DNA of 64,000 nt from Gluconobacter vitians (GTDB lineage: Bacteria > Pseudomonadota > Alphaproteobacteria > Acetobacterales > Acetobacteraceae), in the NCBI RefSeq assembly GCF_015244565.1, contig NZ_JABCQG010000003.1, positions 124,001-188,000 on the forward strand. The letters run 5' to 3'. Position 1 is the stretch's first letter; each line of letters begins with the position of its first letter. Below are positions 37,753 to 46,585 of this stretch, one piece after another. The notes below the pieces were generated by a model that worked only from the letters and a program-made list of their open reading frames with translations, did no database searches and was not told the origin of the DNA. Both the position numbers and the translations under genes were made by a program.

Positions 37753-38766
37753 TCAGGAGAGCGTCGCAGCATCCGTGCGCGGTTCTGCGGCACGGCGAAG
37801 GCGGTCACGGATGGCGAGGCCAAGCCCGTGACGCGGGATCGGCTGGGCGGCGATGGTTTTCAGACCGCGGCGGGTTCCTTCCGCATCCAGAAAGCGCAGT
37901 CCGGCGAAGAGACGGGCCGCGGCTTCCTCAAGATCGCCGCTCTCACTCAGGTTCCAGGTCAGTCCGGCGCCGGGCAGCGGTGCGCCGAAAGCAAGCTGGG
38001 CTTCATCGGAGGCGACGGAGGTTGCATCCAGTCTGACGGGTAGGCCGGGCGCATAATGCGAGGCCAGGCGGCCGGGAGAGGCCGGAGCAATTTCGGAAAA
38101 ATCGTCCGGATGGCGGATCGGGCCGCAAAGCGCGGTCAATTCTTCGAGTGTCACGCCCCCCGGGCGCAGGAGGACGGGCACCTCGCGGGTCAGGTCGAGA
38201 ACCGTGCTTTCCACGCCGATGGAGCAGGGGCCGGAATCCAGAACCACGTCGATCCGGCCATCGAGCGAGCGCAGGACGTGGAACGCATCGGACGGACTGA
38301 CAGTGCCCGAGACGTTTGCGGATGGTGCGGCCACAGGAGCGCCAACTTCACGGAGCAGGGCCAGAGCCGTCTTGCCGCGCGGAACACGCAGCGCCAGCGT
38401 GGACAGGCCGGCGGCGGCGAGATCGGAGACGGTCGAGTCCGGGGAGCGGGGAAGCACCATCGTCAGCGGGCCGGGCCAGAAACGGTCGGCCAGGGCATGT
38501 GCGATGTCTTGCATTCTGCCGCTGAGTGAAGCCTGTGCGAAAGCGCTTTCAGCGTCGGGAAGGTGGCTGATGAGCGGGTTGAAGCGCGGGCGTCCCTTGG
38601 CGGCGAAGATTTTTGCGACAGCCGTATCGGACGAGGCAATGGCACCCAGGCCATAGACGGTTTCGGTTCCGAACGCGACGAGCTTGCCGGCTTTCAGAAG
38701 TTCAGCCGCGCGACGGATCCCTTCGGGTGTGGCTGTCAGACGTTCGGTATGCGGCGTGTCGCTCAA
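37753..38766 (-). CDS. L-threonylcarbamoyladenylate synthase (Sua5/YrdC)
   Basis: This enzyme makes threonylcarbamoyl-AMP from threonine, bicarbonate and ATP for the t6A37 modification of tRNAs. I place the start at TTG 38766: GGAGG lies six bases upstream and the TTG overlaps the cysQ stop by two bases. The ORF is open further upstream only as a shadow of cysQ. The 337-residue protein has the YrdC domain (LVAFGTETVYGLGAIAS; KGRPRFNPLISHL; VPRGKTALALLREVGAPVAA; PSANVSGTVSPS) plus the C-terminal Sua5 domain, so it is the long Sua5 form rather than TsaC proper. Confidence 0.94.
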   Translation of the reverse strand: MSDTPHTERLTATPEGIRRAAELLKAGKLVAFGTETVYGLGAIASSDTAVAKIFAAKGRPRFNPLISHLPDAESAFAQASLSGRMQDIAHALADRFWPGPLTMVLPRSPDSTVSDLAAAGLSTLALRVPRGKTALALLREVGAPVAAPSANVSGTVSPSDAFHVLRSLDGRIDVVLDSGPCSIGVESTVLDLTREVPVLLRPGGVTLEELTALCGPIRHPDDFSEIAPASPGRLASHYAPGLPVRLDATSVASDEAQLAFGAPLPGAGLTWNLSESGDLEEAAARLFAGLRFLDAEGTRRGLKTIAAQPIPRHGLGLAIRDRLRRAAEPRTDAATLS

Positions 38767-39560
38767 GATGCGCCTCCGGTGCAGTAGAAAGATGAGTTCA
38801 GCCGGTCCGGCTTGCCGTAGCGCAGGGGTTTTCCGTGCTCGTCCAGAAGGGCGCCGCCTGCGGCTTCCAGAATAGCCTGGGGGGCGGCCGTATCCCATTC
38901 CATGGTGGGTCCGAAACGGGGATAGAAATCGGCAGCGCCTTCGGCGACCCGCATGAACTTGACCGAGGAGGACAGCTTTTCCACGGAGGCAACTTTCCGT
39001 CCTGCGAGCCAGCGCTCCAGCAGTTCCGGATTGCCATGGTGGCTGGATGCCAGAACGCGCAGACCCTCGGCCGAGGGTGTGGCGGTCCGGATCGGTGTGC
39101 TGTGGGTCCCGTCCGAGCGGTGAGCACCAAGGCCCTGTCCGCCGCTATAGATCAGGCCGTAGCCGGGAAGGGCCACGACGCCCAGAACCGGGCGGTCGTG
39201 TCGGACAAGGCCAATATTGACAGTGAAATCTTTCCCCCCTGTGGCAAAGCCGCGGGTGCCGTCGAGCGGATCGACCAGCCAGTAGGCGTCTTCTGCATTG
39301 ACCCGGATTCCAGCCGACATTTCTTCCTCGCCAATGGCGGGAATGGACGGGCAGGCTGCGCGCAGGCCGGACAGGATGTGCCGCTCGGAAGCATGGTCCG
39401 CTTCCGTGACGGGGGAGGCATCGGTCTTGATGTCCGTTTTGAACCCTCGGGCGCGGATGGCATTGATGATGTCCGAGGCTTCGGATGCGAGCCGGAAGGC
39501 CAGGGCCAGAAGGGCGCGGTCATCGTCCGCGCCGACGGTGATGGGGGGGGCAGATGTCAT
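38763..39560 (-). CDS. cysQ: 3'(2'),5'-bisphosphate nucleotidase CysQ
   Basis: CysQ hydrolyses 3'-phosphoadenosine 5'-phosphate, removing the by-product of sulfate assimilation. The 265-residue protein belongs to the inositol monophosphatase superfamily. Metal-binding motifs are visible as PAIGEEEM, DPLDGTRGFATGGKDFTVNI and the C-terminal WDTAAPQAILEAAGG. The ATG is preceded by GGGGAA. The last bases overlap the TTG start of the downstream Sua5 gene, so the pair is translationally coupled. Confidence 0.94.
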   Translation of the reverse strand: MTSAPPITVGADDDRALLALAFRLASEASDIINAIRARGFKTDIKTDASPVTEADHASERHILSGLRAACPSIPAIGEEEMSAGIRVNAEDAYWLVDPLDGTRGFATGGKDFTVNIGLVRHDRPVLGVVALPGYGLIYSGGQGLGAHRSDGTHSTPIRTATPSAEGLRVLASSHHGNPELLERWLAGRKVASVEKLSSSVKFMRVAEGAADFYPRFGPTMEWDTAAPQAILEAAGGALLDEHGKPLRYGKPDRLNSSFYCTGGAS

Positions 39561-39614
39561 TTCCCCAGACTACTCCAAGATGCTTTTTGCGTCATGTGCT
39601 GATGAAGGCGGGTG

Positions 39615-40253
39615 TCACCACGGGCAGGTCGGTATGGGCGCATCATGGCCATTCCATTTTGCAAACGGGATCTTTGTTGCGGCACTCAGCGCGATGTCCG
39701 CGTGGCAGGTTGTAACCGGGGATGCGAGCGTGGTCCTGAGTGCGAAATAGAATGGCGTGGTGCCGGGTTCCCCGTCTCCGCGCGTCAACTGATAGATCCG
39801 GACATGCGCCGGACTGGGCTGTGGAACAGGATGGGCGCCGGTGTCGCGGGTGGTTACGAACAGCAGGAAGGCTGGTTTCCCGTTGGCCCGGGCGAAGGCA
39901 AAATGAATGGTCTGGATGGCATCTTCGCCGGTATGCGGAATGTCGCGCAACACATCGAGAAGTTGACCACCATTATCCGGGTCTTCCGTATCCACGAGGC
40001 TTGTGCGGTCGGGTTGTTCTGTATCGCGGGTGCTGACGGCATATAGCGTGTAGCTCCATGCATTGCCGTTTTCGCGCCATAGCGGCGTGATGGTCACGTC
40101 AGGAAAACCTGCCGGATGAAGCGTGACAGGACGGTTGTTGATCACGATCGGGTGGATGTCGGTAATCTCTGCACTGACCGTGGCAGCGCGTCCCTGTGTG
40201 GTTCCGAAAGCCAGACCGGAGCAGAGCAGGATCTTCACAAGAGCGCGACGCAT
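39615..40253 (-). CDS. Uncharacterised secreted protein
   Basis: This 212-residue protein has a signal peptide (RRALVKILLCSGLAFGTTQGRAA) and should be periplasmic or secreted. The mature part looks mainly beta-structured (ITDIHPIVINNRPVTLHPAG; VTITPLWRENGNAWSYTLYA; AFLLFVTTRDTGAHPVPQPS). Two cysteines near the C-terminus (TTCHADIAL and PTCPW) could form a disulfide. I recognise no domain. It lies between cysQ and the divergent pepA, with its own start 103 bases from the pepA ATG. Confidence 0.75.
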   Translation of the reverse strand: MRRALVKILLCSGLAFGTTQGRAATVSAEITDIHPIVINNRPVTLHPAGFPDVTITPLWRENGNAWSYTLYAVSTRDTEQPDRTSLVDTEDPDNGGQLLDVLRDIPHTGEDAIQTIHFAFARANGKPAFLLFVTTRDTGAHPVPQPSPAHVRIYQLTRGDGEPGTTPFYFALRTTLASPVTTCHADIALSAATKIPFAKWNGHDAPIPTCPW

Positions 40254-40356
40254 GGAATGGTCTTTCTTCAGGCCGGACGTGCAGAGGGCTTGTATGGGCG
40301 GTTGGTGTTCCCGATAACGGTGACAACGACTTCATGTTCCAGACGACAGGACCATC

Positions 40357-41829
40357 ATGCTTTCAGTGATTTTCGATTCCCTTCCAGCCTTTTCTGCGGA
40401 TGCGCCCAAGGCTGTCGTTCTGTTGTGTGACGTGGCCGCTGGCGAGATTTTCGCAGCGCTGGACAAGGCTTCGGCGGGGGCGGTTTCGCGCGCTGTTGCG
40501 CTGAAGGGGTTCAGGGGCGAGGCCGGGCAGAGCGTGGTGCTTCCGGCGCCGGCCGAAGGGCTGTCGCAGATCGTGCTCGCTGGTGTAAAACCCAAGGGTG
40601 GGGCTGCTGTGGATGCCGTGGCCATCGAGAACGCTGCGGGTCGGGCCGTTCGTCTGCTGGATGGTGTCGAGGGCGCGGTTCTGGCGCTTTCCGAAGGGCT
40701 GGAGCAATTTGCTCCGGACGCGGCTCTGGGCGCGCGTCTGTCGTCCTATGATTTTGATCTGTACCGCACGAAAAAATCCGACAGCCGTCCGGTTCTGAAC
40801 AGGCTGCATGTTGCGGTCTCTGATGTTGCGGCAGTGCAGACGCGGTGGGCGGCTCTGGATGCGGTCTCGCATGGTGTGATCCTGACGCGGGATCTCGTGA
40901 GCGAGCCGCCGAATGTGCTTTATCCTCAGACCTTTACGCAGCGTATCGAAGAACTGCGTGAACTTGGCCTGACGGTTGAAGTTCTCGACGAAAAGGCCAT
41001 GACGGAGCTGGGCTTTGGCGCGCTTCTGGGTGTGGCGCAGGGCAGTGTGCACAAGCCGCGCACGGTGATCGTCCGTCATAATGGTGGTGGCAGCGAGGCG
41101 CCTCTGGCCTTCATCGGCAAGGGCGTGACCTTCGACAGCGGTGGCATTTCCATCAAGCCTGCGGCCGGTATGGACGAAATGAAGACCGATATGGGTGGCG
41201 CTGCGACCGTGATCGGTCTGATGAGCACGCTGGCCCGTCGCAAGGCGCCGGTCAATGCGATCGGTGTGGTCGGCCTGGTTGAGAACATGGTGTCCGGCGG
41301 GGCGCAGCGTCCGGGCGATATCGTGCGGGCTTATGACGGCCAGACGATCGAGGTTCTCAATACCGACGCGGAGGGACGTCTCGTTCTGGCGGATGTCCTG
41401 TCCTACACGCGGACGCGCTTCAACCCGAAGCTGATGGTCAATCTGGCGACGCTGACGGGTGCGATCGTGGTCAGCCTTGGCTACGAGAATGCCGGTCTGT
41501 TCAGCAACAGCGATACGCTGGCGAAGGGTCTGGCCGAGGCCGGGGCGCAGGTTGGGGAAGGTCTGTGGCGGATGCCGATGGGCGAGGCCTATAATCGCCA
41601 GATTGATTCCGATATCGCGGATATGAAGAACATTGGCGGTCGTCCGGGCAGTGCGATCCTGGCGGCCGAGTTCCTCAAGCGCTTCGTGGGCGACACGGAC
41701 TGGGCGCATCTGGATATCGCGGGCACGGCCTGGAAGACCAAGGCGTCCGCTATTGCGCCGAAGGGTGCCACGGGCTTTGGCGTTCGTCTGCTGGACCGGT
41801 TTGTGAAGGCGCACGAAGCCAGCGCCTGA
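40357..41829 (+). CDS. pepA: Leucyl aminopeptidase (M17)
   Basis: This cytosolic two-metal aminopeptidase, 490 residues, is normal length for M17. The N-terminal macro-like domain is followed by the catalytic domain with IGKGVTFDSGGISIKPAAGM (metal Lys and Asp), MKTDMGGAA, and the signature NTDAEGRLVLADVLSY (Asp and Glu ligands, catalytic Arg). Near the end, GRPGSAILAAEFLKRFVG is typical. AGGA lies upstream of the ATG. In E. coli the homologue also acts in DNA recombination and carAB regulation; whether that applies here is unknown. It is followed by holC after 16 bases, as in many bacteria. Confidence 0.97.
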   Translation: MLSVIFDSLPAFSADAPKAVVLLCDVAAGEIFAALDKASAGAVSRAVALKGFRGEAGQSVVLPAPAEGLSQIVLAGVKPKGGAAVDAVAIENAAGRAVRLLDGVEGAVLALSEGLEQFAPDAALGARLSSYDFDLYRTKKSDSRPVLNRLHVAVSDVAAVQTRWAALDAVSHGVILTRDLVSEPPNVLYPQTFTQRIEELRELGLTVEVLDEKAMTELGFGALLGVAQGSVHKPRTVIVRHNGGGSEAPLAFIGKGVTFDSGGISIKPAAGMDEMKTDMGGAATVIGLMSTLARRKAPVNAIGVVGLVENMVSGGAQRPGDIVRAYDGQTIEVLNTDAEGRLVLADVLSYTRTRFNPKLMVNLATLTGAIVVSLGYENAGLFSNSDTLAKGLAEAGAQVGEGLWRMPMGEAYNRQIDSDIADMKNIGGRPGSAILAAEFLKRFVGDTDWAHLDIAGTAWKTKASAIAPKGATGFGVRLLDRFVKAHEASA

Positions 41830-41845
41830 GGAGCGGGATAACGCC

Positions 41846-42289
41846 GTGGATGTCGGGTTCTATCATCTGACGCGCACGCCGCTTGAGCAGGCGCTTCCGG
41901 CCCTACTGGGCCGGACGCTGGATGCGGGGGAGCGTGCGGTCGTGCGATGCCCGGATGCGGCTGCGGTCATGGCGCTGGATGCGGCGCTTTGGGCGTGCCG
42001 GGATCCGGTCTGGCTGCCGCATGGCACGGCAAAGAGCGGCCATGCGGCCCGGCAGCCGATCTGGCTGACCGAAGGCGAGGACGTACCGAACGAGGCACGG
42101 TTTCTGTTTCGGGTAGATGGCGCGGGGAGCGATGAATTCGCGCCCTTTACGCGGATTTTCGATCTGTTTGACGGTGGAAATCCGCAATCCGTTCAGCGGG
42201 CAAGAGAACGCTGGGTCGCGATGAAATCTTCTGGTCACAATCTCGTGTACTGGAAACAGGAAGAGCGGGGCTGGAAAAAGGCGGGGTAA
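41846..42289 (+). CDS. holC: DNA polymerase III subunit chi
   Basis: Chi links the clamp-loader complex to single-stranded-DNA-binding protein. This 147-residue protein starts at a GTG preceded by GAGGAGCGGG. It shows the HolC pattern: DVGFYHLTRTPLEQALPALL at the N-terminus, then VWLPHGTAKSGHAARQPIWL and the C-terminal RIFDLFDGGNP with ARERWVAMKSSGHNLVYWKQ. The pepA-holC pairing supports the assignment. Confidence 0.93.
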   Translation: MDVGFYHLTRTPLEQALPALLGRTLDAGERAVVRCPDAAAVMALDAALWACRDPVWLPHGTAKSGHAARQPIWLTEGEDVPNEARFLFRVDGAGSDEFAPFTRIFDLFDGGNPQSVQRARERWVAMKSSGHNLVYWKQEERGWKKAG

Positions 42290-42373
42290 GGTTTCAAATT
42301 GTGTCTGAAACCATTGATGGAAGACGCTCCGTAACCGGAGTGCCGTTCATTGCACTGGAGAGGACGCCCGACT

Positions 42374-43498
42374 GTGCCAGACCCCATGACTTCTTCCCCC
42401 GCATCTCCGAAAACTGACCTTCGCCGCGTCGATATCAATCCCGACTTCTGGTATCCGCTGGCCTGGTCGAAGGATCTCAAGCGCGGCAAGACGATCGGGC
42501 GGCGGTTCGGGCGCTTTCCCATTGCACTGGTGCGGCCCGAGGAAGGGAGCGTCTTTGCACTTGAAGACCGCTGCGCGCACCGTCAGGTTCCGCTCAGCCT
42601 CGGCAAGGTCAGCGGTGAGGCGGTTCAGTGCTGTTATCATGGCTGGGCTTATGGCCGCTCCGGGCGGTGTATTGATGTGCCGTATCTGGGGAAGGGCAAG
42701 CTGCCGAATGGTGTGAAGACGTATCCCTGTCGTGAGGCAGGCGGCATGATCTTCGTTTTCCCTGGTGATGCGAGCAAGGCGGAGAGCGTGCCTCTGCCGC
42801 CGCTGGCACAGGTGAACAATCCGGCGTTCAAGACACGGCATTTCAGTCCGGTCGTGAAATGCCACTACACGTTCCTGCATGAGAACCTGATGGACATGAA
42901 CCATCAGTTCCTGCACCGCCGTCAGATGGGGCAGATCAAGGCGCGTTTTCTGGGGCAGGACGCAGGCGAGAACTTTATTGAGGCACGGTACAGCTTCGCG
43001 CGGACGGGAAACCAGCAGCCGCTGGCGGAACGTCTGATTTTCGGCAAGCATCACGATGATCCGAACCGGGAGCAGCCGGTCGAGGAAATCGTCAGCATCC
43101 GCACGACCTATCCGTATCAAAGCCTGAAAATCCACGACAAGGATGGCGATCTGATCATGGAGCTGTTCAGTGTTTATGTTCCGAACACGGCGGACGGGAT
43201 GAGCACGCAGACTTTCGGTCTGCTGTCGGTACTGCGGCCGAAGACGCCGTTCCTGATTGATTTGATCTGGCCGGCGCTGGGCATCTTCACGCACAGGATC
43301 TTTGAAGAAGACCGCGAAATCATGGAACTGGAGCAGAACGCCTGGCGTGAACTGGGCGGCGATCATAACGTTGAGGTCTTCCCGATCGTGCGGAAATTGC
43401 GGGATCTTCTGGCGGCCAATGGTGTGGCGCCGGGAACGGATACGACGGCACAGGCTGAAGTTTCGAGGGAACAGCCGGCTGATCCTGTCGTTGTCTAA
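42374..43498 (+). CDS. Rieske 2Fe-2S non-heme iron oxygenase
   Basis: This oxygenase alpha-subunit-type protein has about 374 residues. The Rieske cluster ligands are in RCAHRQVPL and CCYHGWAYG (C-x-H and C-x-x-H). The C-terminal half is the helix-grip domain binding mononuclear iron, with NLMDMNHQFLH as the likely His-His part of the facial triad. I start it at GTG 42374, nine bases after GGAGAGGA; ATG 42386 is possible. The substrate is unknown; relatives include VanA-like demethylases and other ring hydroxylases. No dedicated reductase lies nearby. An aldo/keto reductase follows after 21 bases. Confidence 0.88.
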   Translation: MPDPMTSSPASPKTDLRRVDINPDFWYPLAWSKDLKRGKTIGRRFGRFPIALVRPEEGSVFALEDRCAHRQVPLSLGKVSGEAVQCCYHGWAYGRSGRCIDVPYLGKGKLPNGVKTYPCREAGGMIFVFPGDASKAESVPLPPLAQVNNPAFKTRHFSPVVKCHYTFLHENLMDMNHQFLHRRQMGQIKARFLGQDAGENFIEARYSFARTGNQQPLAERLIFGKHHDDPNREQPVEEIVSIRTTYPYQSLKIHDKDGDLIMELFSVYVPNTADGMSTQTFGLLSVLRPKTPFLIDLIWPALGIFTHRIFEEDREIMELEQNAWRELGGDHNVEVFPIVRKLRDLLAANGVAPGTDTTAQAEVSREQPADPVVV

Positions 43499-43519
43499 AG
43501 ACACAGACAGGAAACAGTC

Positions 43520-44365
43520 ATGAAGACAGTCACACTCAGGAATGGTGTTACGGTTCCCGCGCTTGGAATGGGAACCTGGAATGTCGGCGACAGTGCGGCC
43601 CGGCATACGGATGAGGTCGAGAGCCTGCGCAAGGGGCTTGAGGCTGGTCTGCGGGTTATTGATACAGCCGAGATGTATGGCAATGGCCGGTCGGAAAAGC
43701 TGGTGGGTGAGGCCATCGCGGATGTGCGTGATGACGTCTATCTCGTCAGCAAGGTCGTGCCGTCAAATGCGTCCTATGACGGTGTACACAAGGCGTGCCG
43801 GCGTTCGCTGAAGCATCTCGATACGGACTGGCTGGATCTTTATCTGCTGCACTGGCGCGGGGGTACGCCGCTGGAAGAGACGATCCGGGCGTTCGAAGAT
43901 CTGAAGGATGACGGGCTGATCCGTGGATGGGGTGTCTCGAATTTCGATGTCGATGACATGGAGGAAATCGAGAACCTGTCGGGCAACTGTCTGGTCAATC
44001 AGGTGCTCTATAATCTGGAGCATCGCGGAACCGAATTCGATCTTCTGGAACACGATTTGAAGTCCGAAACCGTGACGATGGCCTACTCGCCATTGGGGCA
44101 GGGAGGCGAGCTTCTGGATCATCTGGCGCTCAAGGAAGTGGCATCGCGGCATGAGACGTCGCTTGGCCCGGCGGATACGGCCCAGATCGCTCTGGCCTGG
44201 GTGCTGCGGCGACCGAATATCATGGCGATCCCGAAGGCCGGCTCTCCGAAGCATGTGGCTGGAAATATTGCCAGTCTGGAAATCAGCCTGACGGATGAGG
44301 ATCTCAAAACGCTCGACAGCGCTTTTCCTCCGCCGAAACGCAAGGTATCTCTCGCCATGATCTGA
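43520..44365 (+). CDS. Aldo/keto reductase
   Basis: This is a 281-residue NADPH-dependent TIM-barrel reductase. The catalytic tetrad is recognisable: Asp and Tyr in VIDTAEMYGNGRSE, Lys in LVSKVVPSN, and His in LYLLHWRG. The signature GLIRGWGVSNFD and the C-terminal cofactor segment AIPKAGSPKHVAGN are present. The NADPH-binding loop suggests NADPH preference. AGGAAACAGTC precedes the ATG. It is probably cotranscribed with the upstream Rieske oxygenase, which may indicate a short oxidation/reduction route, but the substrate is unknown. Confidence 0.93.
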   Translation: MKTVTLRNGVTVPALGMGTWNVGDSAARHTDEVESLRKGLEAGLRVIDTAEMYGNGRSEKLVGEAIADVRDDVYLVSKVVPSNASYDGVHKACRRSLKHLDTDWLDLYLLHWRGGTPLEETIRAFEDLKDDGLIRGWGVSNFDVDDMEEIENLSGNCLVNQVLYNLEHRGTEFDLLEHDLKSETVTMAYSPLGQGGELLDHLALKEVASRHETSLGPADTAQIALAWVLRRPNIMAIPKAGSPKHVAGNIASLEISLTDEDLKTLDSAFPPPKRKVSLAMI

Positions 44366-44498
44366 CGGTCGTGGTGGTATGCGGTCCGTTTTCACTTAAC
44401 CTGCGGACCGCGCCCTGCATATTTTCTCCACCCTGTTTTACGCCGATCCGGTATCTCTCTGCCTTGCGGTTCTGGCCATTCCTGCCTGTCTGCAGGCG

Positions 44499-45716
44499 AT
44501 GGAAGCCGGACGCGGGACACGATCGGTGGTTATCTGTATTGCGGCACTGGCTGCGATACTGGCGCTGTCTCCGGCTGTTCTGGCTGTTGCGCTTGGCGTG
44601 ATCGTTGCACAGGACCGGGATGCGTGTCCGGCAGTCTGGACGGTTCCGGCCCTGCTGTTGAGCGTCCTTTTCCCTGCACACACCTTCGTTTTACTAGCCC
44701 TGCTACCGGTTCTGTTCTGGTCTTCGCTTGTGCGACGGCGGGACGGGATCTGTCCTGCCGGCATGAGTATTCTCGGCGTCTCGCTGATCTGGCATGCGCC
44801 TTCGGCAGTTCCGGCAGAACTTGTGGCCGGTCTGGGGGCTGCGGTGTGCGGGCTGGTTGGCTGGTCCGTTCTTGGGGCGTCCCGCCCCGGAAATCTGGGG
44901 CTTTTGCGGCCAGTTCTTCTGATGGTTTTGGTCGTGGCGGCGCAGGCCGAAAGCCTTGCGGTTTGCGCGCGGATCGCGCTGGAGGCGCTGCTTCTTGATC
45001 TGGCGCTGCTGGTGCTTACGGCTGCATTGGGACAAAAATTCCCTGTGCTTGCCGTGCTGCGTCTGCCGTTCCCGCTCTTGCCCGGACTGGTTGTGCTGTG
45101 GCTCGGGATTCATGCGGCTCTTGGCATGGCGGCGGGCGTGGAGGGCTGGAGCGTCCTTGGCATGGTTGTCGCTCTGCTGCTTGGGCTTTTGAGCCTCTCG
45201 AACATTCTGGAAGTGGGAAGCCTGTTCCTTGCGCGACGTGAAGTCGTTTCAGGCACATCTGTTCTGCTGCTGGGTGCGGGAAGTCTTCTCATGCCCGCTC
45301 TTGTGTTTGGACTGACGAGCCCTGTGCTGCACGCCATGGGGGGAGAGTGGGTCTGGCCCGTCTGGAGCATCGGTGCGGGGGATGGGGCGCATCTGCTGCT
45401 GCCAGCGTTCATTCTGACTGGTGCGGGGATCTGGATTGTTCTTGTGCGACCCTGGCGGGTTATGGGTGGTGTGGTGCAGGCGGCATCCCTGCTTGTGCCA
45501 GCGCTCGGGAAACTGCTGACGATCGGGGATGGGCTGTTTGACGAGGCGCCTTCCCTGAACTGGATGCTGCGTCGTGTCATCGCGGGTGGGCGGCTGCGTC
45601 TCCGAGGTTTGCGGAATATGAGGGCGCCCGTGCTTCCTGATCTGCGTCAGGGTGCTGTCGGACTCTGGCTTGTGCTGCTCGGTCTCGTCCTGGCGGTGCT
45701 GGGAGTGATGGCGTGA
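44499..45716 (+). CDS. Short antiporter-like membrane subunit (HyfB position) of a hydrogenase-4-like complex
   Basis: This 405-residue, almost entirely hydrophobic protein has roughly 10-12 predicted helices. It occupies the HyfB position. The segment PFPLLPGLVVLWLGIHAAL resembles the P-x-x-x-F-x-x-K-W-L-L region of Mrp/NuoL-type subunits, but the usual lysine is missing, and HyfB is about 670 residues. Charged residues inside helices are scarce. The ATG at 44499 is the first in-frame ATG/GTG; the frame is open back to 44400 and the extra codons encode another hydrophobic helix, so a non-standard start (for example CTG 44415) is possible. The next gene's ATG shares one base with its stop. 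Family assignment rests mainly on operon context. Confidence 0.6.
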   Translation: MEAGRGTRSVVICIAALAAILALSPAVLAVALGVIVAQDRDACPAVWTVPALLLSVLFPAHTFVLLALLPVLFWSSLVRRRDGICPAGMSILGVSLIWHAPSAVPAELVAGLGAAVCGLVGWSVLGASRPGNLGLLRPVLLMVLVVAAQAESLAVCARIALEALLLDLALLVLTAALGQKFPVLAVLRLPFPLLPGLVVLWLGIHAALGMAAGVEGWSVLGMVVALLLGLLSLSNILEVGSLFLARREVVSGTSVLLLGAGSLLMPALVFGLTSPVLHAMGGEWVWPVWSIGAGDGAHLLLPAFILTGAGIWIVLVRPWRVMGGVVQAASLLVPALGKLLTIGDGLFDEAPSLNWMLRRVIAGGRLRLRGLRNMRAPVLPDLRQGAVGLWLVLLGLVLAVLGVMA

Positions 45717-46585
45717 TGGCGCATGAGATCGGGATGGTCCTGCTGGCGATGCTGGAGGCGCTCTTTCAGCTGGGCCTGCTTCTTGTGCTGGCGCCTGTTA
45801 TCGGATGGTGTCTGGATGATCTGCCGTTCCTGCTGACTGGACGAACGGTCGGGCCGGTGCGGTTTCGTCTTCTACAGGCCGGGCGCTTCTGGAAAACATT
45901 GTTCCGCGCTCCGCTGGGTGGGCGACCAGCGCTGGCGTTGACGGCTGGCATTCTGACGCTTCTGTGCCTGCCTGCGGTCACGACAGGATCGGTCTTTTCG
46001 TCTCTGGCGGACCCGCTGGTCATCGGGCTGGTGGTTTTGCTGGGACGCGGATTTGTGGGGCAGAGTCTGTTGCCGGGTGAGGCGGGGCGGTTCATCCCTG
46101 CCGTTCTGCTGCTGTGCCTGACCGAGGCGCTGATTGCGCTGGCAGCTCCGGGAACGGATGGGCTGGGAGGCTTGTGTGCAATGCTGCATATCGAACCGGA
46201 GCCTGGTCTGGAAGGCGCGCTTGCCGCCTGTGCCCTGGCGCTGGGGATCGCGTGTCCTCCCCTGCGGGCGCAGGATGTCACGGGAATGCTGTCCGGCATC
46301 CGGGACCGACAGGAGCGTGAGGCCGCCCGGAGCATTGCCGATGTGCTGAACTGTAGCTGGCTGCTTCTACTGTCCGATCTGGCACTGCCGGTGAGTGTTG
46401 GGCTGGCGCAGGGCGGTGTACAGGGCTGGTGGATGGGGCTGGTGGCTCTGGTCGGGCGTCTGGCGCTGACGGTTGCGGTGGCGGTTGGGCTGCGGCTCAT
46501 GGCGCAGGAGCGGAGTGCACGTCTGACGGCCCTGTTTGCAGGTGTTGCGCTTCTGCTGGCTCTGGCGGGGAGGTTCGGCACATGA
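45716..46585 (+). CDS. NuoH/HyfC-like membrane subunit
   Basis: This 289-residue membrane protein sits at the HyfC/HycD position (complex I subunit 1 family). The loop after the first helix, LLTGRTVGPVRFRLLQAGRFW, resembles the family segment around G-R-x-G-P-x-x-x-x-Q-x-x-x-D-x-x-K. The conserved acid is replaced and the region is divergent. About eight helices are predicted. ATG 45716 shares one base with the previous stop; its own stop overlaps the next start by four bases. NuoH-type subunits form the membrane anchor for the hydrophilic module; whether ion transfer is retained here is doubtful. Confidence 0.65.
   Translation: MAHEIGMVLLAMLEALFQLGLLLVLAPVIGWCLDDLPFLLTGRTVGPVRFRLLQAGRFWKTLFRAPLGGRPALALTAGILTLLCLPAVTTGSVFSSLADPLVIGLVVLLGRGFVGQSLLPGEAGRFIPAVLLLCLTEALIALAAPGTDGLGGLCAMLHIEPEPGLEGALAACALALGIACPPLRAQDVTGMLSGIRDRQEREAARSIADVLNCSWLLLLSDLALPVSVGLAQGGVQGWWMGLVALVGRLALTVAVAVGLRLMAQERSARLTALFAGVALLLALAGRFGT

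Noticed and set aside
40363-41814. Open frame of about 480 codons antisense to pepA
   Set aside because: The product is Arg/His/Gln-rich and runs opposite a clear M17 aminopeptidase.
42347-43606. Open frame of about 420 codons antisense to the Rieske oxygenase
   Set aside because: The plus strand carries intact Rieske and iron-binding motifs; the antisense product has none.
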